This document shows, piece by piece, positions 1-7,318 of a stretch of 24,036 nt of DNA (positions within the stretch are counted from its first letter, which is position 1; the number at the start of each line of letters is the position of its first letter). The stretch lies in assembly GCA_964343365.1 (NCBI GenBank), contig CAYFJI010000022.1, forward strand, positions 1 through 24,036, read 5' to 3'. The DNA comes from CAJXWH01 sp964343365. GTDB lineage: Bacteria; Pseudomonadota; Gammaproteobacteria; Arenicellales; UBA868. The position numbers and the translations under genes are program-made. The notes under the pieces were generated by a model. That model made no database searches. It saw nothing but the letters and a program-made list of their open reading frames with translations, and was not told the origin of the DNA.

Positions 1-686
1 AGTTTGATGAATGGCCTTCAAAAGGCTCCTCTCCGACCATAGCAGTTACTAAAAAATCATACGGTTACCCAATTAATCCGGAGATAACAGAGAATATTGA
101 CCGGGCAGCTGGATACCTTAGTGATGCTGGGTATTTGGTACAAGAAGTTGCTACCCCTTCTATTGACGAGGTTGCTCAGCTTTGGTTCGATGTTCTAGGA
201 AGTGAGCTTGATATTTTTCTTGGCCCGGTAGTTAGAGAACATGGAAGTGAAACGATACAAAATATCTTCAAATGGTATTACGAAATGGGCGATGTTGTTA
301 ATGCTGAAGGCTATCAGATTGCTATAAAGGAGCGCACTAAAATACTCCGCGAGTGGAATATTTTTCTGGAAAAGTATCCCTTAGTGCTTACGCCATATCT
401 CATGCGTCCTACTTTTGGATGGGATGAAGATAGTCATAGTTTTGAAACATTACGAGATATATTTGAAAGTGCTAAGTATAGTATCGGTGTAAATTATCTT
501 AGCCTTCCTGCAGGAGTAGTGCCGATTGGTTTTGCTGAAGGGCTACCTAGCGGGGTACAGATCATAGGTCGTCGATTCCGTGAAGATCTAATTTTAGATG
601 CAATGGAAGTGATTGAACAAAAGGTTGGAATTTTGTCGCACAAATTGTGGTCTATAGAAGAAGAAAAATGTGATGAAAATGAGTAA
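1..686 (+). CDS. Amidase-signature family enzyme, C-terminal part (5' truncated)
   Basis: The frame is already open at the left edge (first full codon at base 3) and runs to TAA at 684-686, so this is the last ~228 residues of a longer gene (whole family members are usually 450-500 residues). The C-terminal stretch LPSGVQIIGRRFRED followed by a helix ending in IEQ is the typical end of GatA/amidase-signature enzymes, which hydrolyse amide bonds with a Ser-cisSer-Lys triad. The triad lies in the N-terminal half outside the window and cannot be checked. A TTG at 135 is only an internal codon, since the homologous frame continues upstream without a stop (FDEWPSKGSSPTIAV...). The substrate is unknown. 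It may be a small-molecule amidase rather than the tRNA amidotransferase GatA, because no gatB/gatC lies alongside. It converges with the minus-strand operon 50 bp downstream. Confidence 0.85.
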   Translation, partial: FDEWPSKGSSPTIAVTKKSYGYPINPEITENIDRAAGYLSDAGYLVQEVATPSIDEVAQLWFDVLGSELDIFLGPVVREHGSETIQNIFKWYYEMGDVVNAEGYQIAIKERTKILREWNIFLEKYPLVLTPYLMRPTFGWDEDSHSFETLRDIFESAKYSIGVNYLSLPAGVVPIGFAEGLPSGVQIIGRRFREDLILDAMEVIEQKVGILSHKLWSIEEEKCDENE

Positions 687-736
687 TTCAAACTTTTTTA
701 AGACGTAAGATTATAGTTTTTATTACATTGCTATCA

Positions 737-1066
737 TTATATTTTCTTGTTAATTTTTTCATTAAGTCCAGATCGAATTAAATCCCAATTTCGTCTTTCT
801 TCTTCGATTGATGTCTCAATGATATGTCGATATATTGAGTCAATCACGTCAGGATTTAGATTAAATTGGTGAGCTAAAGTGCGAACACGATCAATAATTT
901 CCTCTATCCGTTTAGGCACTCGGACATTTTCCTTAGTTTTTTTAAATTTAGCAGCTTGAATGACGTAAGTAGTTCGCTCCGCAATAAGTTCAACAATTTG
1001 CGTATCTAATCGATCTATTTGAGCACGTACTTGTTCAAGATTATTGCATTCAAAAGGTATGGACAT
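737..1066 (-). CDS. AroQ-type chorismate mutase / PchB-like protein
   Basis: A 109-residue all-helical protein of the chorismate mutase type II fold. The N-terminus (MSIPFECNNLEQVRAQIDRL) resembles isochorismate-pyruvate lyase PchB: a short lead, then LxxVRxxIDxLDxxIVxLIAER. A central charged helix AAKFKKTKENVRVPKRIEEII and a C-terminal helix IIETSIEEERRNW also fit. Such enzymes convert chorismate to prephenate or, in PchB, isochorismate to salicylate and pyruvate. No salicylate or siderophore genes are nearby, so plain chorismate mutase activity or an unrelated role is equally possible. I chose the ATG at 1064-1066. A TTG 45 bases upstream also opens the frame but adds a lysine-rich tail unlike the family and leaves only two bases after the previous stop. 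It is the last gene of the five-gene minus-strand operon, 47 bases after the SixA-like gene. Confidence 0.8.
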   Translation of the reverse strand: MSIPFECNNLEQVRAQIDRLDTQIVELIAERTTYVIQAAKFKKTKENVRVPKRIEEIIDRVRTLAHQFNLNPDVIDSIYRHIIETSIEEERRNWDLIRSGLNEKINKKI

Positions 1067-1113
1067 AATTATTTTCTTTGTTTTTACTAGAGTTAATGGT
1101 TTAGATGTCAATT

Positions 1114-1647
1114 TTAAACTTGTTTAGGAGTTACAAGGTGTAAAAGTATGCCACTATGTTTTTCGACCGCAGACCAAATCTTGTTCAGACTGATCACTGC
1201 AATAGCTGCAGTGGGCATATGTTTTCTAATTAATCCGTTATTCGGGCATAAGTAATCGATAAGATCAGAGAAGCCTGGGTTATGTCCCACCATAAGGAGC
1301 GTTTTGATTTTGTCTTGAGTTTCTGATAAGACACCCAATAGTTTTTTGATATCGGCACCATAGATTCTTTCATCCCAATATACATTTTTTATAGCCACAT
1401 CGATTTGACTGCATACATGTTCGACAGTTTGTTTTGCACGTATTGCCGGGGAACAGATAATTTGATCGGGCACATACTGATGAACTTTAATCCAATTACC
1501 CATAATTGGTGCATCTTGAGTTCCTCGACTTGCTAAAACTCGATAAAAATCTTCATCCATTGTAGAAGACCAGTCCGACTTTCCATGACGCATCAAAAGT
1601 AAAGTGCAACCTTCATTTAGGTTAGTATTATTTCTCAAATTTGTCAT
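1114..1647 (-). CDS. SixA-like histidine phosphatase family protein
   Basis: A 177-residue protein of the histidine phosphatase (phosphoglycerate mutase-like) superfamily, branch SixA. The catalytic RHG motif (LLLMRHGKSDW) puts the nucleophile at His21. The second arginine is in SPAIRAKQT (about Arg70), an acidic residue sits in WDERIYGA (Glu93), and the second histidine is in the VGHNPG motif (His122). SixA of E. coli removes phosphate from phosphohistidine in phosphorelay or PTS proteins, so a cytoplasmic phosphoprotein or small phosphometabolite substrate is likely here, but which one cannot be told. The start is ATG at 1645-1647. It is 29 bases downstream of the radical-SAM gene, which makes co-transcription very likely. 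The first ~12 residues before the beta strand are slightly longer than in SixA itself. Confidence 0.88.
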   Translation of the reverse strand: MTNLRNNTNLNEGCTLLLMRHGKSDWSSTMDEDFYRVLASRGTQDAPIMGNWIKVHQYVPDQIICSPAIRAKQTVEHVCSQIDVAIKNVYWDERIYGADIKKLLGVLSETQDKIKTLLMVGHNPGFSDLIDYLCPNNGLIRKHMPTAAIAVISLNKIWSAVEKHSGILLHLVTPKQV

Positions 1648-1676
1648 TAGATTAAGTCCAATATATTTCCATACAA

Positions 1677-2720
1677 TTATTTTTTTGTAATAAGTTTATA
1701 GTTTATTTCATCTAATTGTTTTCTATTTTGAATTTCGCATGAGAACACTCTTTCCGGCTCAATATAATTAGTCAATTCTCTCATGCAGAAATTCAATAAT
1801 TGTTTTTCTAAATTTGCGTCATAAGTCATTAATGATGATTGATTAGATAAAGGGCTTGAAAAAAGTGGTTCTTCTGGATACAGGTTAGAAATCGATTGGA
1901 AAAAACGTTTTGGCATACGAAAAACACCTAATGTTACTGAATGAATTGTCTCAATTGGAAGTGTCTGAAATACCTCTCTAAATAGATTACTATATCTTTC
2001 ATCGAAACTATCATCATAAATTAATGGGTCAAATCGAAGTCCTAGTAGCCAACCATGTTTAGCTAGACGCCTCATTGCTTCTAAACGCTTTTTTATCGTA
2101 GGTGTCTTTTTTTCAAAGTGATCAGCTGTTTTTGTGGGGCTTAGACTAAATGCGACCACAACATTGGGATTAGGGGATCTGGATAAAAGAGCCCGTATCT
2201 GAGTACTTTTAGTTCGAAGTTCAACATATATTTCCGGGCGAAATTGGAGAAAGTTAAGTAAACTACTGACAAAATTTGTGATCGGATCAAGAGCCAGACT
2301 GTCACAGTCATAACCGGAAAAAAACCAGACCTTTTGTTTTGGAAGGGCTAAACTCGTCTTATCGATCGCGTCAAAAAAATCTTCATAGTTGACAAATAGA
2401 ACATAATTAGCAGAAGGGTACATTCCTTGAAGAAAACAATATCTGCAATCATAAATACAATTCAGCATATGAGAAAAGTAATAGTTATGCTTGCCCCCGA
2501 TTCCATAACCTTCGGGTGCTGATAGAACCCTTTCGCCAGTTTTACTTGCAATTATCAGAGAAGGTTGTATTTTTTGTAGACGGAAGTTTTGATTTTTAGG
2601 ATTAAAAATCTCTTTATAACTATCGCAGTGAATGATCTGTTCATGTGGAATTTTTGACAATACGTCTTCAGTTCGAGGGTGATTAACTACTCGGTTTTCT
2701 ATATATACTGTTTTTATCAT
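1677..2720 (-). CDS. Radical SAM protein of the spore photoproduct lyase (SplB-like) family
   Basis: A 347-residue protein. The cluster motif CIYDCRYC (Cys88, Cys92, Cys95; CxxxCxxC) followed by FLQG is the signature of the spore photoproduct lyase branch of radical SAM enzymes, which bind a 4Fe-4S cluster and cleave S-adenosylmethionine to the 5'-deoxyadenosyl radical. The SGYDCDSLALDPIT segment (131-147) matches the conserved TDSLAL-type region after the cluster. A cysteine at 139 lies about 44 residues beyond the cluster, near where the hydrogen-donor cysteine of Bacillus SPL would be, but I cannot align it reliably. True SPL repairs the thymine dimer of spore DNA. Nothing here suggests sporulation, so the substrate is open (another DNA photoproduct or something unrelated). 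The next gene upstream encodes a nucleosidase of the type that removes 5'-deoxyadenosine. Confidence 0.88.
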   Translation of the reverse strand: MIKTVYIENRVVNHPRTEDVLSKIPHEQIIHCDSYKEIFNPKNQNFRLQKIQPSLIIASKTGERVLSAPEGYGIGGKHNYYFSHMLNCIYDCRYCFLQGMYPSANYVLFVNYEDFFDAIDKTSLALPKQKVWFFSGYDCDSLALDPITNFVSSLLNFLQFRPEIYVELRTKSTQIRALLSRSPNPNVVVAFSLSPTKTADHFEKKTPTIKKRLEAMRRLAKHGWLLGLRFDPLIYDDSFDERYSNLFREVFQTLPIETIHSVTLGVFRMPKRFFQSISNLYPEEPLFSSPLSNQSSLMTYDANLEKQLLNFCMRELTNYIEPERVFSCEIQNRKQLDEINYKLITKK

Positions 2721-2749
2721 ATTCGTATTAAGAACTTTTATGTTTGAAC

Positions 2750-3574
2750 TTAGTTATTGTCTGGATGCAGAACAAGCGATCTGGCGTTTAGTTTGTTTTC
2801 AAGTGTTGTTATAGCCTGTTTTGCATTCGGGCAATCTATAGGTATCATTGCGCTAAGATCGTCTTCTTTTTCTAGTACTAACCACCGACGGATTATTTTT
2901 CTTAATTGATGTTGTTGAGTTGTTGTAAAATGCCATCGGCTGTAAAACGTTTCCAAAATGGATGGTTCTATTAAGCGTGGCACGGCCAAGTCGGATAGTT
3001 TTATTAGATTTTTTATAAACCGATCAATTTCATCAATACGACTACGAATCAGATTTTCAATTTTATTTGCGTCAAGATTGTTTGCTGGGGATGTTGGATG
3101 ATCAGAAATTATTTTTAGACTTTGTGTCAGTTCAGCAGTAGTGCATCGTAGGGCACTAACGTAGAATCCATATCCTTCCATATCATAAGCAGCATCTATT
3201 TCATAATTATTTTCGGGTTCTTCAACGGTAATCAAGTGACTTCGATGAATTGGCTCAAAGATAATCTGGGGCGGATATTTTGTATCTCCTGATATTTTCT
3301 CGGTGATTTTGTTTGCTACGATCGACATTCCCTTGATTGGACGATGATGGCCAGCAATGCCAATGTTGAGAAATGGTTGATTTCTTGATTCGCCCGATTT
3401 CAAATGAAGATAAGTAGTTGCTATGGCTGAATTAATTTTACCGATGCCAGAAACTACAAGAAAGCAGCCATTTTTTTGATAAATAGGAAACATTAAATCA
3501 CCGCCCATCGGGGTTAAATCGTATTTTTCTATAATGGGTTTCGCTTCAGAAAATAATGCAGTTACTATGCGCAT
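2750..3574 (-). CDS. 5'-methylthioadenosine/S-adenosylhomocysteine nucleosidase-like protein
   Basis: A 274-residue protein of the purine nucleosidase/phosphorylase (PNP/UDP) family. Visible hallmarks are an early acidic residue (Glu10 in LFSEAKPI), the glycine-rich VVSGIGKINSA and NIGIAGHHRP segments, DMEG at 131-134, and SD at 157-158 as the likely catalytic aspartate that protonates N7. MTA/SAH nucleosidases cleave methylthioadenosine, S-adenosylhomocysteine and 5'-deoxyadenosine to adenine plus the sugar. The last ~100 residues are helical and charged, longer than in classic MTAN (~230 residues), and may be a family-specific extension. It lies 29 bases upstream of the radical-SAM gene, whose by-product 5'-deoxyadenosine would be a natural substrate. 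That link is inference. Confidence 0.8.
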   Translation of the reverse strand: MRIVTALFSEAKPIIEKYDLTPMGGDLMFPIYQKNGCFLVVSGIGKINSAIATTYLHLKSGESRNQPFLNIGIAGHHRPIKGMSIVANKITEKISGDTKYPPQIIFEPIHRSHLITVEEPENNYEIDAAYDMEGYGFYVSALRCTTAELTQSLKIISDHPTSPANNLDANKIENLIRSRIDEIDRFIKNLIKLSDLAVPRLIEPSILETFYSRWHFTTTQQHQLRKIIRRWLVLEKEDDLSAMIPIDCPNAKQAITTLENKLNARSLVLHPDNN

Positions 3575-3599
3575 AAAAAATCTCTATTTCACAATAATA

Positions 3600-4448
3600 T
3601 CAGGCTATTTGAGAGTTTAATTGCATCTTCTTGTAAAAAGTTTTTTTTCTTTCATAGGACTCTATTTCAGTGAATCGCTTCCGTCGATATGCGCCTTTAA
3701 GGTAAATATCAAGTTTGATCAATAATTCATCCAAGGTGTGTCGCGTTTGTTCTGGTGTTAAGGCTTTAGATGCGATAATTTTCTCTAATGATTGGATGCG
3801 ATATCTATCGATGCCCCACTGAGATCGAGATAATTGATCTGAATGTCCTCCGTACTTTTGAATTAAAGGCGTTGGGATGTAAGAAACCGGAAGTGTGGCT
3901 GTAATGCGTAACCAAAAATCGTAATCTTCGCATATGGGAAGACTTTCATCGAATTCTCCAAAATTTTCGAAAATTGATCTATGCAACATCGTGGATGATG
4001 GTGATATCAAACATCGCTTTAGGCAGAAATTAAAGATATAGCCACCCTGTTTTTTATGTTTTTTCATCGGATTTACTTTCTTCCCGTATCTAATCCAGAT
4101 TTCGTTACTGTGAACAAATCGTGTTTCTGGATCCTTACGAATTGCATCTATTTGGAATCGTATCTTGTTTTCTAACCATTCATCATCCGAGTCTAGAAAT
4201 GCTAGCCATTCACCTTGCGCTGCCTCTACTCCTCGGTTTCGAGCATGACTTACGCCGGATCTTTCTTGAGAAATAACTAATACCTTAGGAAATTTGGCTC
4301 TTATGAGTGATAATGTGTCGTCAGTCGAGCCGTCGTCGATTACAATCACTTCAGAAATTAGATTTTTTTGAGCGTATACGGAACATAACGCTCTTTCAAT
4401 TACGTCTCTTCTATTGAAAGTCGGAATGATTGCTGAGATAGTTGGCAT
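3600..4448 (-). CDS. Family 2 glycosyltransferase (GT-A fold)
   Basis: A 282-residue GT2-type enzyme with the expected order of motifs: N-terminal strand ISAIIPTFNRR, nucleotide-binding VIDDGSTDDT (about 36-45), SHARNRG (67-73), the metal-binding DSDDEW (86-91) replacing DXD, and a catalytic-base motif CEDYDFWLRI (173-182). It lacks membrane segments apart from surface hydrophobics, so it acts on the cytoplasmic side of the membrane, transferring a sugar from a nucleotide sugar to an unknown acceptor. The start is ATG at 4446-4448. It is the first gene of the minus-strand operon, 25 bases upstream of the nucleosidase. Why a sugar transferase is grouped with a radical-SAM/nucleosidase pair is not explained by the sequence. 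A final basic stretch (RRKRFTEIESYERKK) ends the protein. Confidence 0.88.
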   Translation of the reverse strand: MPTISAIIPTFNRRDVIERALCSVYAQKNLISEVIVIDDGSTDDTLSLIRAKFPKVLVISQERSGVSHARNRGVEAAQGEWLAFLDSDDEWLENKIRFQIDAIRKDPETRFVHSNEIWIRYGKKVNPMKKHKKQGGYIFNFCLKRCLISPSSTMLHRSIFENFGEFDESLPICEDYDFWLRITATLPVSYIPTPLIQKYGGHSDQLSRSQWGIDRYRIQSLEKIIASKALTPEQTRHTLDELLIKLDIYLKGAYRRKRFTEIESYERKKTFYKKMQLNSQIA

Positions 4449-4499
4449 TAATTGCTTGCTAATTAAATTTGCTGAGTAGAGAATGCCTTAGCATCAAGT

Positions 4500-4526
4500 T
4501 TGATTGCCTCTGAAACCAGTTATAAT
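4500..4526 (+). promoter_or_regulatory. Candidate sigma-70 promoter for the EamA pair
   Basis: In the 202-bp divergent gap (4449-4650) a TTGATT at 4500-4505 is followed 15 bases later by a perfect TATAAT at 4521-4526. The spacer is two bases shorter than ideal. It points toward the EamA genes, leaving a ~120-base leader. No other convincing element was seen in this gap. Confidence 0.4.
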
Positions 4527-4650
4527 TGCAGTACCTGAGTCAAAAATACCGGTGGAATTGGAACTAATGCATCTCTTCCTCATAGTTGGATTCTCTATCT
4601 AGACCGGAAGGCAGTCAACTCAACAGCAACTACATGATTAAAACTGAAAA

Positions 4651-5565
4651 ATGAATATTTTCCGATGGGCTTGGAAACAGCCTGTTATTCTCATGTCACT
4701 TACGTGCTTATTTTGGGGTGGGAATACAATAGCGGCAAGGATAGCAGTTGATGACATTAGCCCTTACCAGGTTACCTTTGGACGCTGGACTTTGGTATCT
4801 TTAGGATTTGCTCTTTTTTATAGACGACAAATATTAGATGCGTGGCGAAATTTGCGTGGTCATCGGACTTACCTTATTTTTATGGGCTGTAGTGGCTTTG
4901 TTTTATTTAATTTTTTATTTTATGAATCAGGCCATAGAACAACAGCTTTAAACATAGGTATTTTGCAGGGGTCGATACCTATTTTTGTATTGATTGGAGC
5001 TTTCTTTGTGTATAGAGAAAGAATAACATGGTTACAAATTGGAGGAGTTTTTGCAGGATTTCTCGGAGTTTTTACTGTTGCAACTGGCGCGGTACCCAGT
5101 GAGATATTGAATATTAGTTTTAATTTGGGCGACCTTCTGATGATAACGGCCTGTTTGGTATGGGCTGGTTTTACTATTGGTCTTAGAACCAAACCACCTA
5201 TACCGAGCGTAATATTATTTGCAATTTTTTGTTTTGTAGCTTCTTTTTTCTCGGCACCATTCGCGATCTATGAAATGGCAATCGGACAGGCAAAATTTCC
5301 CACCGTTACTGGATGGTTGGTGCTTTCGTATATTGCTATATGTGCTTCAATGTTTGGACAGTTGTTCTATCTTCGAAGTGTGGATTTAATGGGCCCAAGT
5401 AGAACAGGAATGTTTTTAAATTTAATTCCGATTGTAGCCGCATTTTTAGCGGTGGGACTTCTGAATGAAACCTTCTTTTTATATCATGCGTTAGCTTTGT
5501 TTCTAATCCTTGGAGGATTATGGCTCTCAAGAGACCGTGGATCATTAAAGAGTGTTAAATCCTAA
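4651..5565 (+). CDS. EamA-family (DMT superfamily) transporter, first of a tandem pair
   Basis: A 304-residue integral membrane protein with about ten hydrophobic helices arranged as two EamA repeats. The first starts at LMSLTCLFWGGNTIAARIAV and the second at NLGDLLMITACLVWAGFTIG. The FWGGN and VWAGF elements at the start of each repeat, and the loop SPYQVTFGRW, are characteristic of the drug/metabolite transporter family, which mostly exports amino acids, purines or other small metabolites across the inner membrane. The substrate cannot be predicted. The start is ATG at 4651, with only an A-rich stretch instead of a clear Shine-Dalgarno sequence. A second EamA gene overlaps the end of this one. 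Such pairs are either functionally redundant or form hetero-oligomers. Confidence 0.9.
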   Translation: MNIFRWAWKQPVILMSLTCLFWGGNTIAARIAVDDISPYQVTFGRWTLVSLGFALFYRRQILDAWRNLRGHRTYLIFMGCSGFVLFNFLFYESGHRTTALNIGILQGSIPIFVLIGAFFVYRERITWLQIGGVFAGFLGVFTVATGAVPSEILNISFNLGDLLMITACLVWAGFTIGLRTKPPIPSVILFAIFCFVASFFSAPFAIYEMAIGQAKFPTVTGWLVLSYIAICASMFGQLFYLRSVDLMGPSRTGMFLNLIPIVAAFLAVGLLNETFFLYHALALFLILGGLWLSRDRGSLKSVKS

Positions 5566-6496
5566 AAAAAATTACAGTATGCGTACCGAATCAAATTCTC
5601 TTTATGTGCAAGGAAATATTTATGCATTCCTAGGTATGATTATATGGGCAATGACGTACCCTCTGACTGATGTTCTTCTTGGTACATGGCACCCTCTAAC
5701 TTTGGCAGCTACGCGAATTTTTGGTGCGGGATTTATCTTATTTCTAGTATCTGTGCTTGTTCAATCAAATTATGTCGGGTGGAAAAATTGGCCATTCAAA
5801 AAAGCTTGTGTAACAGCCGTAGTAGGATTGGGATTGAGCACAATATCTATGAATTTTGCATTCCAATACTCGAATCCTATCAATATTGCTGTTATCGCGA
5901 CTACTGGTCCTTTAGTTTCGGCAGTTATGGGTATGATTCGTGGTGAAGAGCAAATTACTATCAGATTATTTTTTGCAATTGTTATGGCAATTGCTGGAGG
6001 TATTTTAGTATCAGTTTCTAATCTAGAAACAGAATTAGGGTTTCAAGGTGGCGAAATATTGATGATTATTGCTGTGGTTTTATGGGTTTGGTTTTCTCGC
6101 GTGTCGGTTACTAAACTTCGTGTAATCCCAGCCTTTCCTAGAATGGCACTCATGTCTCTAATTGCAGGAATAGTAATTTTTCCTTTTTTGATTCTAATTG
6201 AATTAACTGGTTTGACTTCGATTATACCAATATGGACCGGCATGGAACTTTTGTTGCCAGTAGTTTTGATATTTGGTGTAGCATTTTCGATGGTTTTCTG
6301 GATGATGAGTGCTGATCGAATTGGAGTTACCATCGCTGGAATGCATGGTAATGCTGTTCCATTTTATGTCGTTTTAATTATGATTTTTTTCGGAGGCTCC
6401 GTTAATAGTTGGCAAATTATAGGTGCGATTTTGGTAGCAACTGGAGCCACTCTAGCACAGCTCAATATTGGAAAATTGAAAGATGCTGTTGCTTGA
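5552..6496 (+). CDS. EamA-family (DMT superfamily) transporter, second of a tandem pair
   Basis: A 314-residue protein (305 if the ATG at 5579 is used) with ten predicted membrane helices in two EamA repeats: first NIYAFLGMIIWAMTYPLTDV, second GGEILMIIAVVLWVWFSRVS. The GTG at 5552 overlaps the end of the preceding transporter gene by 14 bases, has a weak GGA about nine bases upstream and allows translational coupling. The in-frame ATG at 5579 has no visible ribosome binding site, so the exact start is open. The protein is related to, but clearly diverged from, its upstream neighbour. The substrate is unknown. It ends 21 bases before the convergent pyrK-like gene, and no clear hairpin terminator is visible between them. 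Confidence 0.88.
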   Translation: MLNPKKNYSMRTESNSLYVQGNIYAFLGMIIWAMTYPLTDVLLGTWHPLTLAATRIFGAGFILFLVSVLVQSNYVGWKNWPFKKACVTAVVGLGLSTISMNFAFQYSNPINIAVIATTGPLVSAVMGMIRGEEQITIRLFFAIVMAIAGGILVSVSNLETELGFQGGEILMIIAVVLWVWFSRVSVTKLRVIPAFPRMALMSLIAGIVIFPFLILIELTGLTSIIPIWTGMELLLPVVLIFGVAFSMVFWMMSADRIGVTIAGMHGNAVPFYVVLIMIFFGGSVNSWQIIGAILVATGATLAQLNIGKLKDAVA

Positions 6497-6517
6497 AATA
6501 AAAACAGGTTTGTGATT

Positions 6518-7318
6518 TTATAGTACTCTGACTTTTCCGCCAGCTTCTCTCAGTTTTATTCCGAATTCTTCTGATTTTTCAAGCCTATTTCCTGAGAATA
6601 CTGGGCCATCCTGACATACCAAATCTTCATCTAATGAACAAATTCCACATAGGCCTATACCGCAGGCCATATGCCGTTCTAAGCATAGTTCTGCGGGAAC
6701 TTGCTCCCGAAGAGCCCACTTTAGCCCCTTAGCCAACATTGGTTCAGGTCCGCAAGCGTACAGTTGATCTGGCATCTCTTTCTGAAGTAATTCAGTAACT
6801 CGGCCATGATAGCCGATTGAGCCATCATCTGTAGCCAAATGAACGATTCCTGGAAAATCGTCAATGTGGAAAATTTCATCTTTGGTTGAGCCGCCGAGAA
6901 GTGTCGTTGGCGTGATTCCTTTTTTTATAAAAAGTTCCGCTAGAAATAATAAGGGTGGAGCACCAACGCCACCTCCCATCAACAAGGGCCTAGTAGCTTC
7001 AATCGAAAATCCATTACCTAGCGGACCTGTTAAGCCTAAGTAATCACCCGGTTGACAATCTAGAATTGCTCCAGACGTAGGGCCTAAGTTTTTGACTGTT
7101 ATTCGAATACATCCATTATCCCACCCTGCGATAGACATAGGTATTGAATCACAGACATTTCTGTTAGAGTGTTTTGGGGGGTGGGGCAGCCATACCATTA
7201 CAAATTGTCCAGGCTTAGGGACGAGATCCCATGGCTTTTTTGGCGCTAGCCAAATTGCATGCCCAACTGATGTCGAACCTGATATTTCTATAATTTGAGC
7301 AGGATAAGGATATTTCAT
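6518..7318 (-). CDS. pyrK: Dihydroorotate dehydrogenase electron-transfer subunit (PyrK-like)
   Basis: A 266-residue ferredoxin-reductase-like protein. An N-terminal beta-barrel binds FAD (IPMSIAGWDNGCIRITVKNLG), and the NAD-binding domain begins at LLMGGGVGAPPLLFLAELF and includes YACGPEPMLAK. The C-terminal four-cysteine 2Fe-2S site is CGIGLCGIC plus Cys at 235 (Cys219, 224, 227, 235). This is the PyrK layout: it passes electrons from the class 1B dihydroorotate dehydrogenase to NAD+. The ATG at 7316-7318 overlaps the TGA of the upstream pyrD in an ATGA, which fixes the start better than the TTG three codons upstream. PyrD immediately before it supports the assignment over other ferredoxin reductases. 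Gene order (pyrD then pyrK) is the reverse of Bacillus. Confidence 0.87.
   Translation of the reverse strand: MKYPYPAQIIEISGSTSVGHAIWLAPKKPWDLVPKPGQFVMVWLPHPPKHSNRNVCDSIPMSIAGWDNGCIRITVKNLGPTSGAILDCQPGDYLGLTGPLGNGFSIEATRPLLMGGGVGAPPLLFLAELFIKKGITPTTLLGGSTKDEIFHIDDFPGIVHLATDDGSIGYHGRVTELLQKEMPDQLYACGPEPMLAKGLKWALREQVPAELCLERHMACGIGLCGICSLDEDLVCQDGPVFSGNRLEKSEEFGIKLREAGGKVRVL

Noticed and set aside
687..736. Possible terminator between the amidase and the chorismate mutase gene
   Set aside because: There are T-runs on both strands but no stem long enough to call a hairpin.
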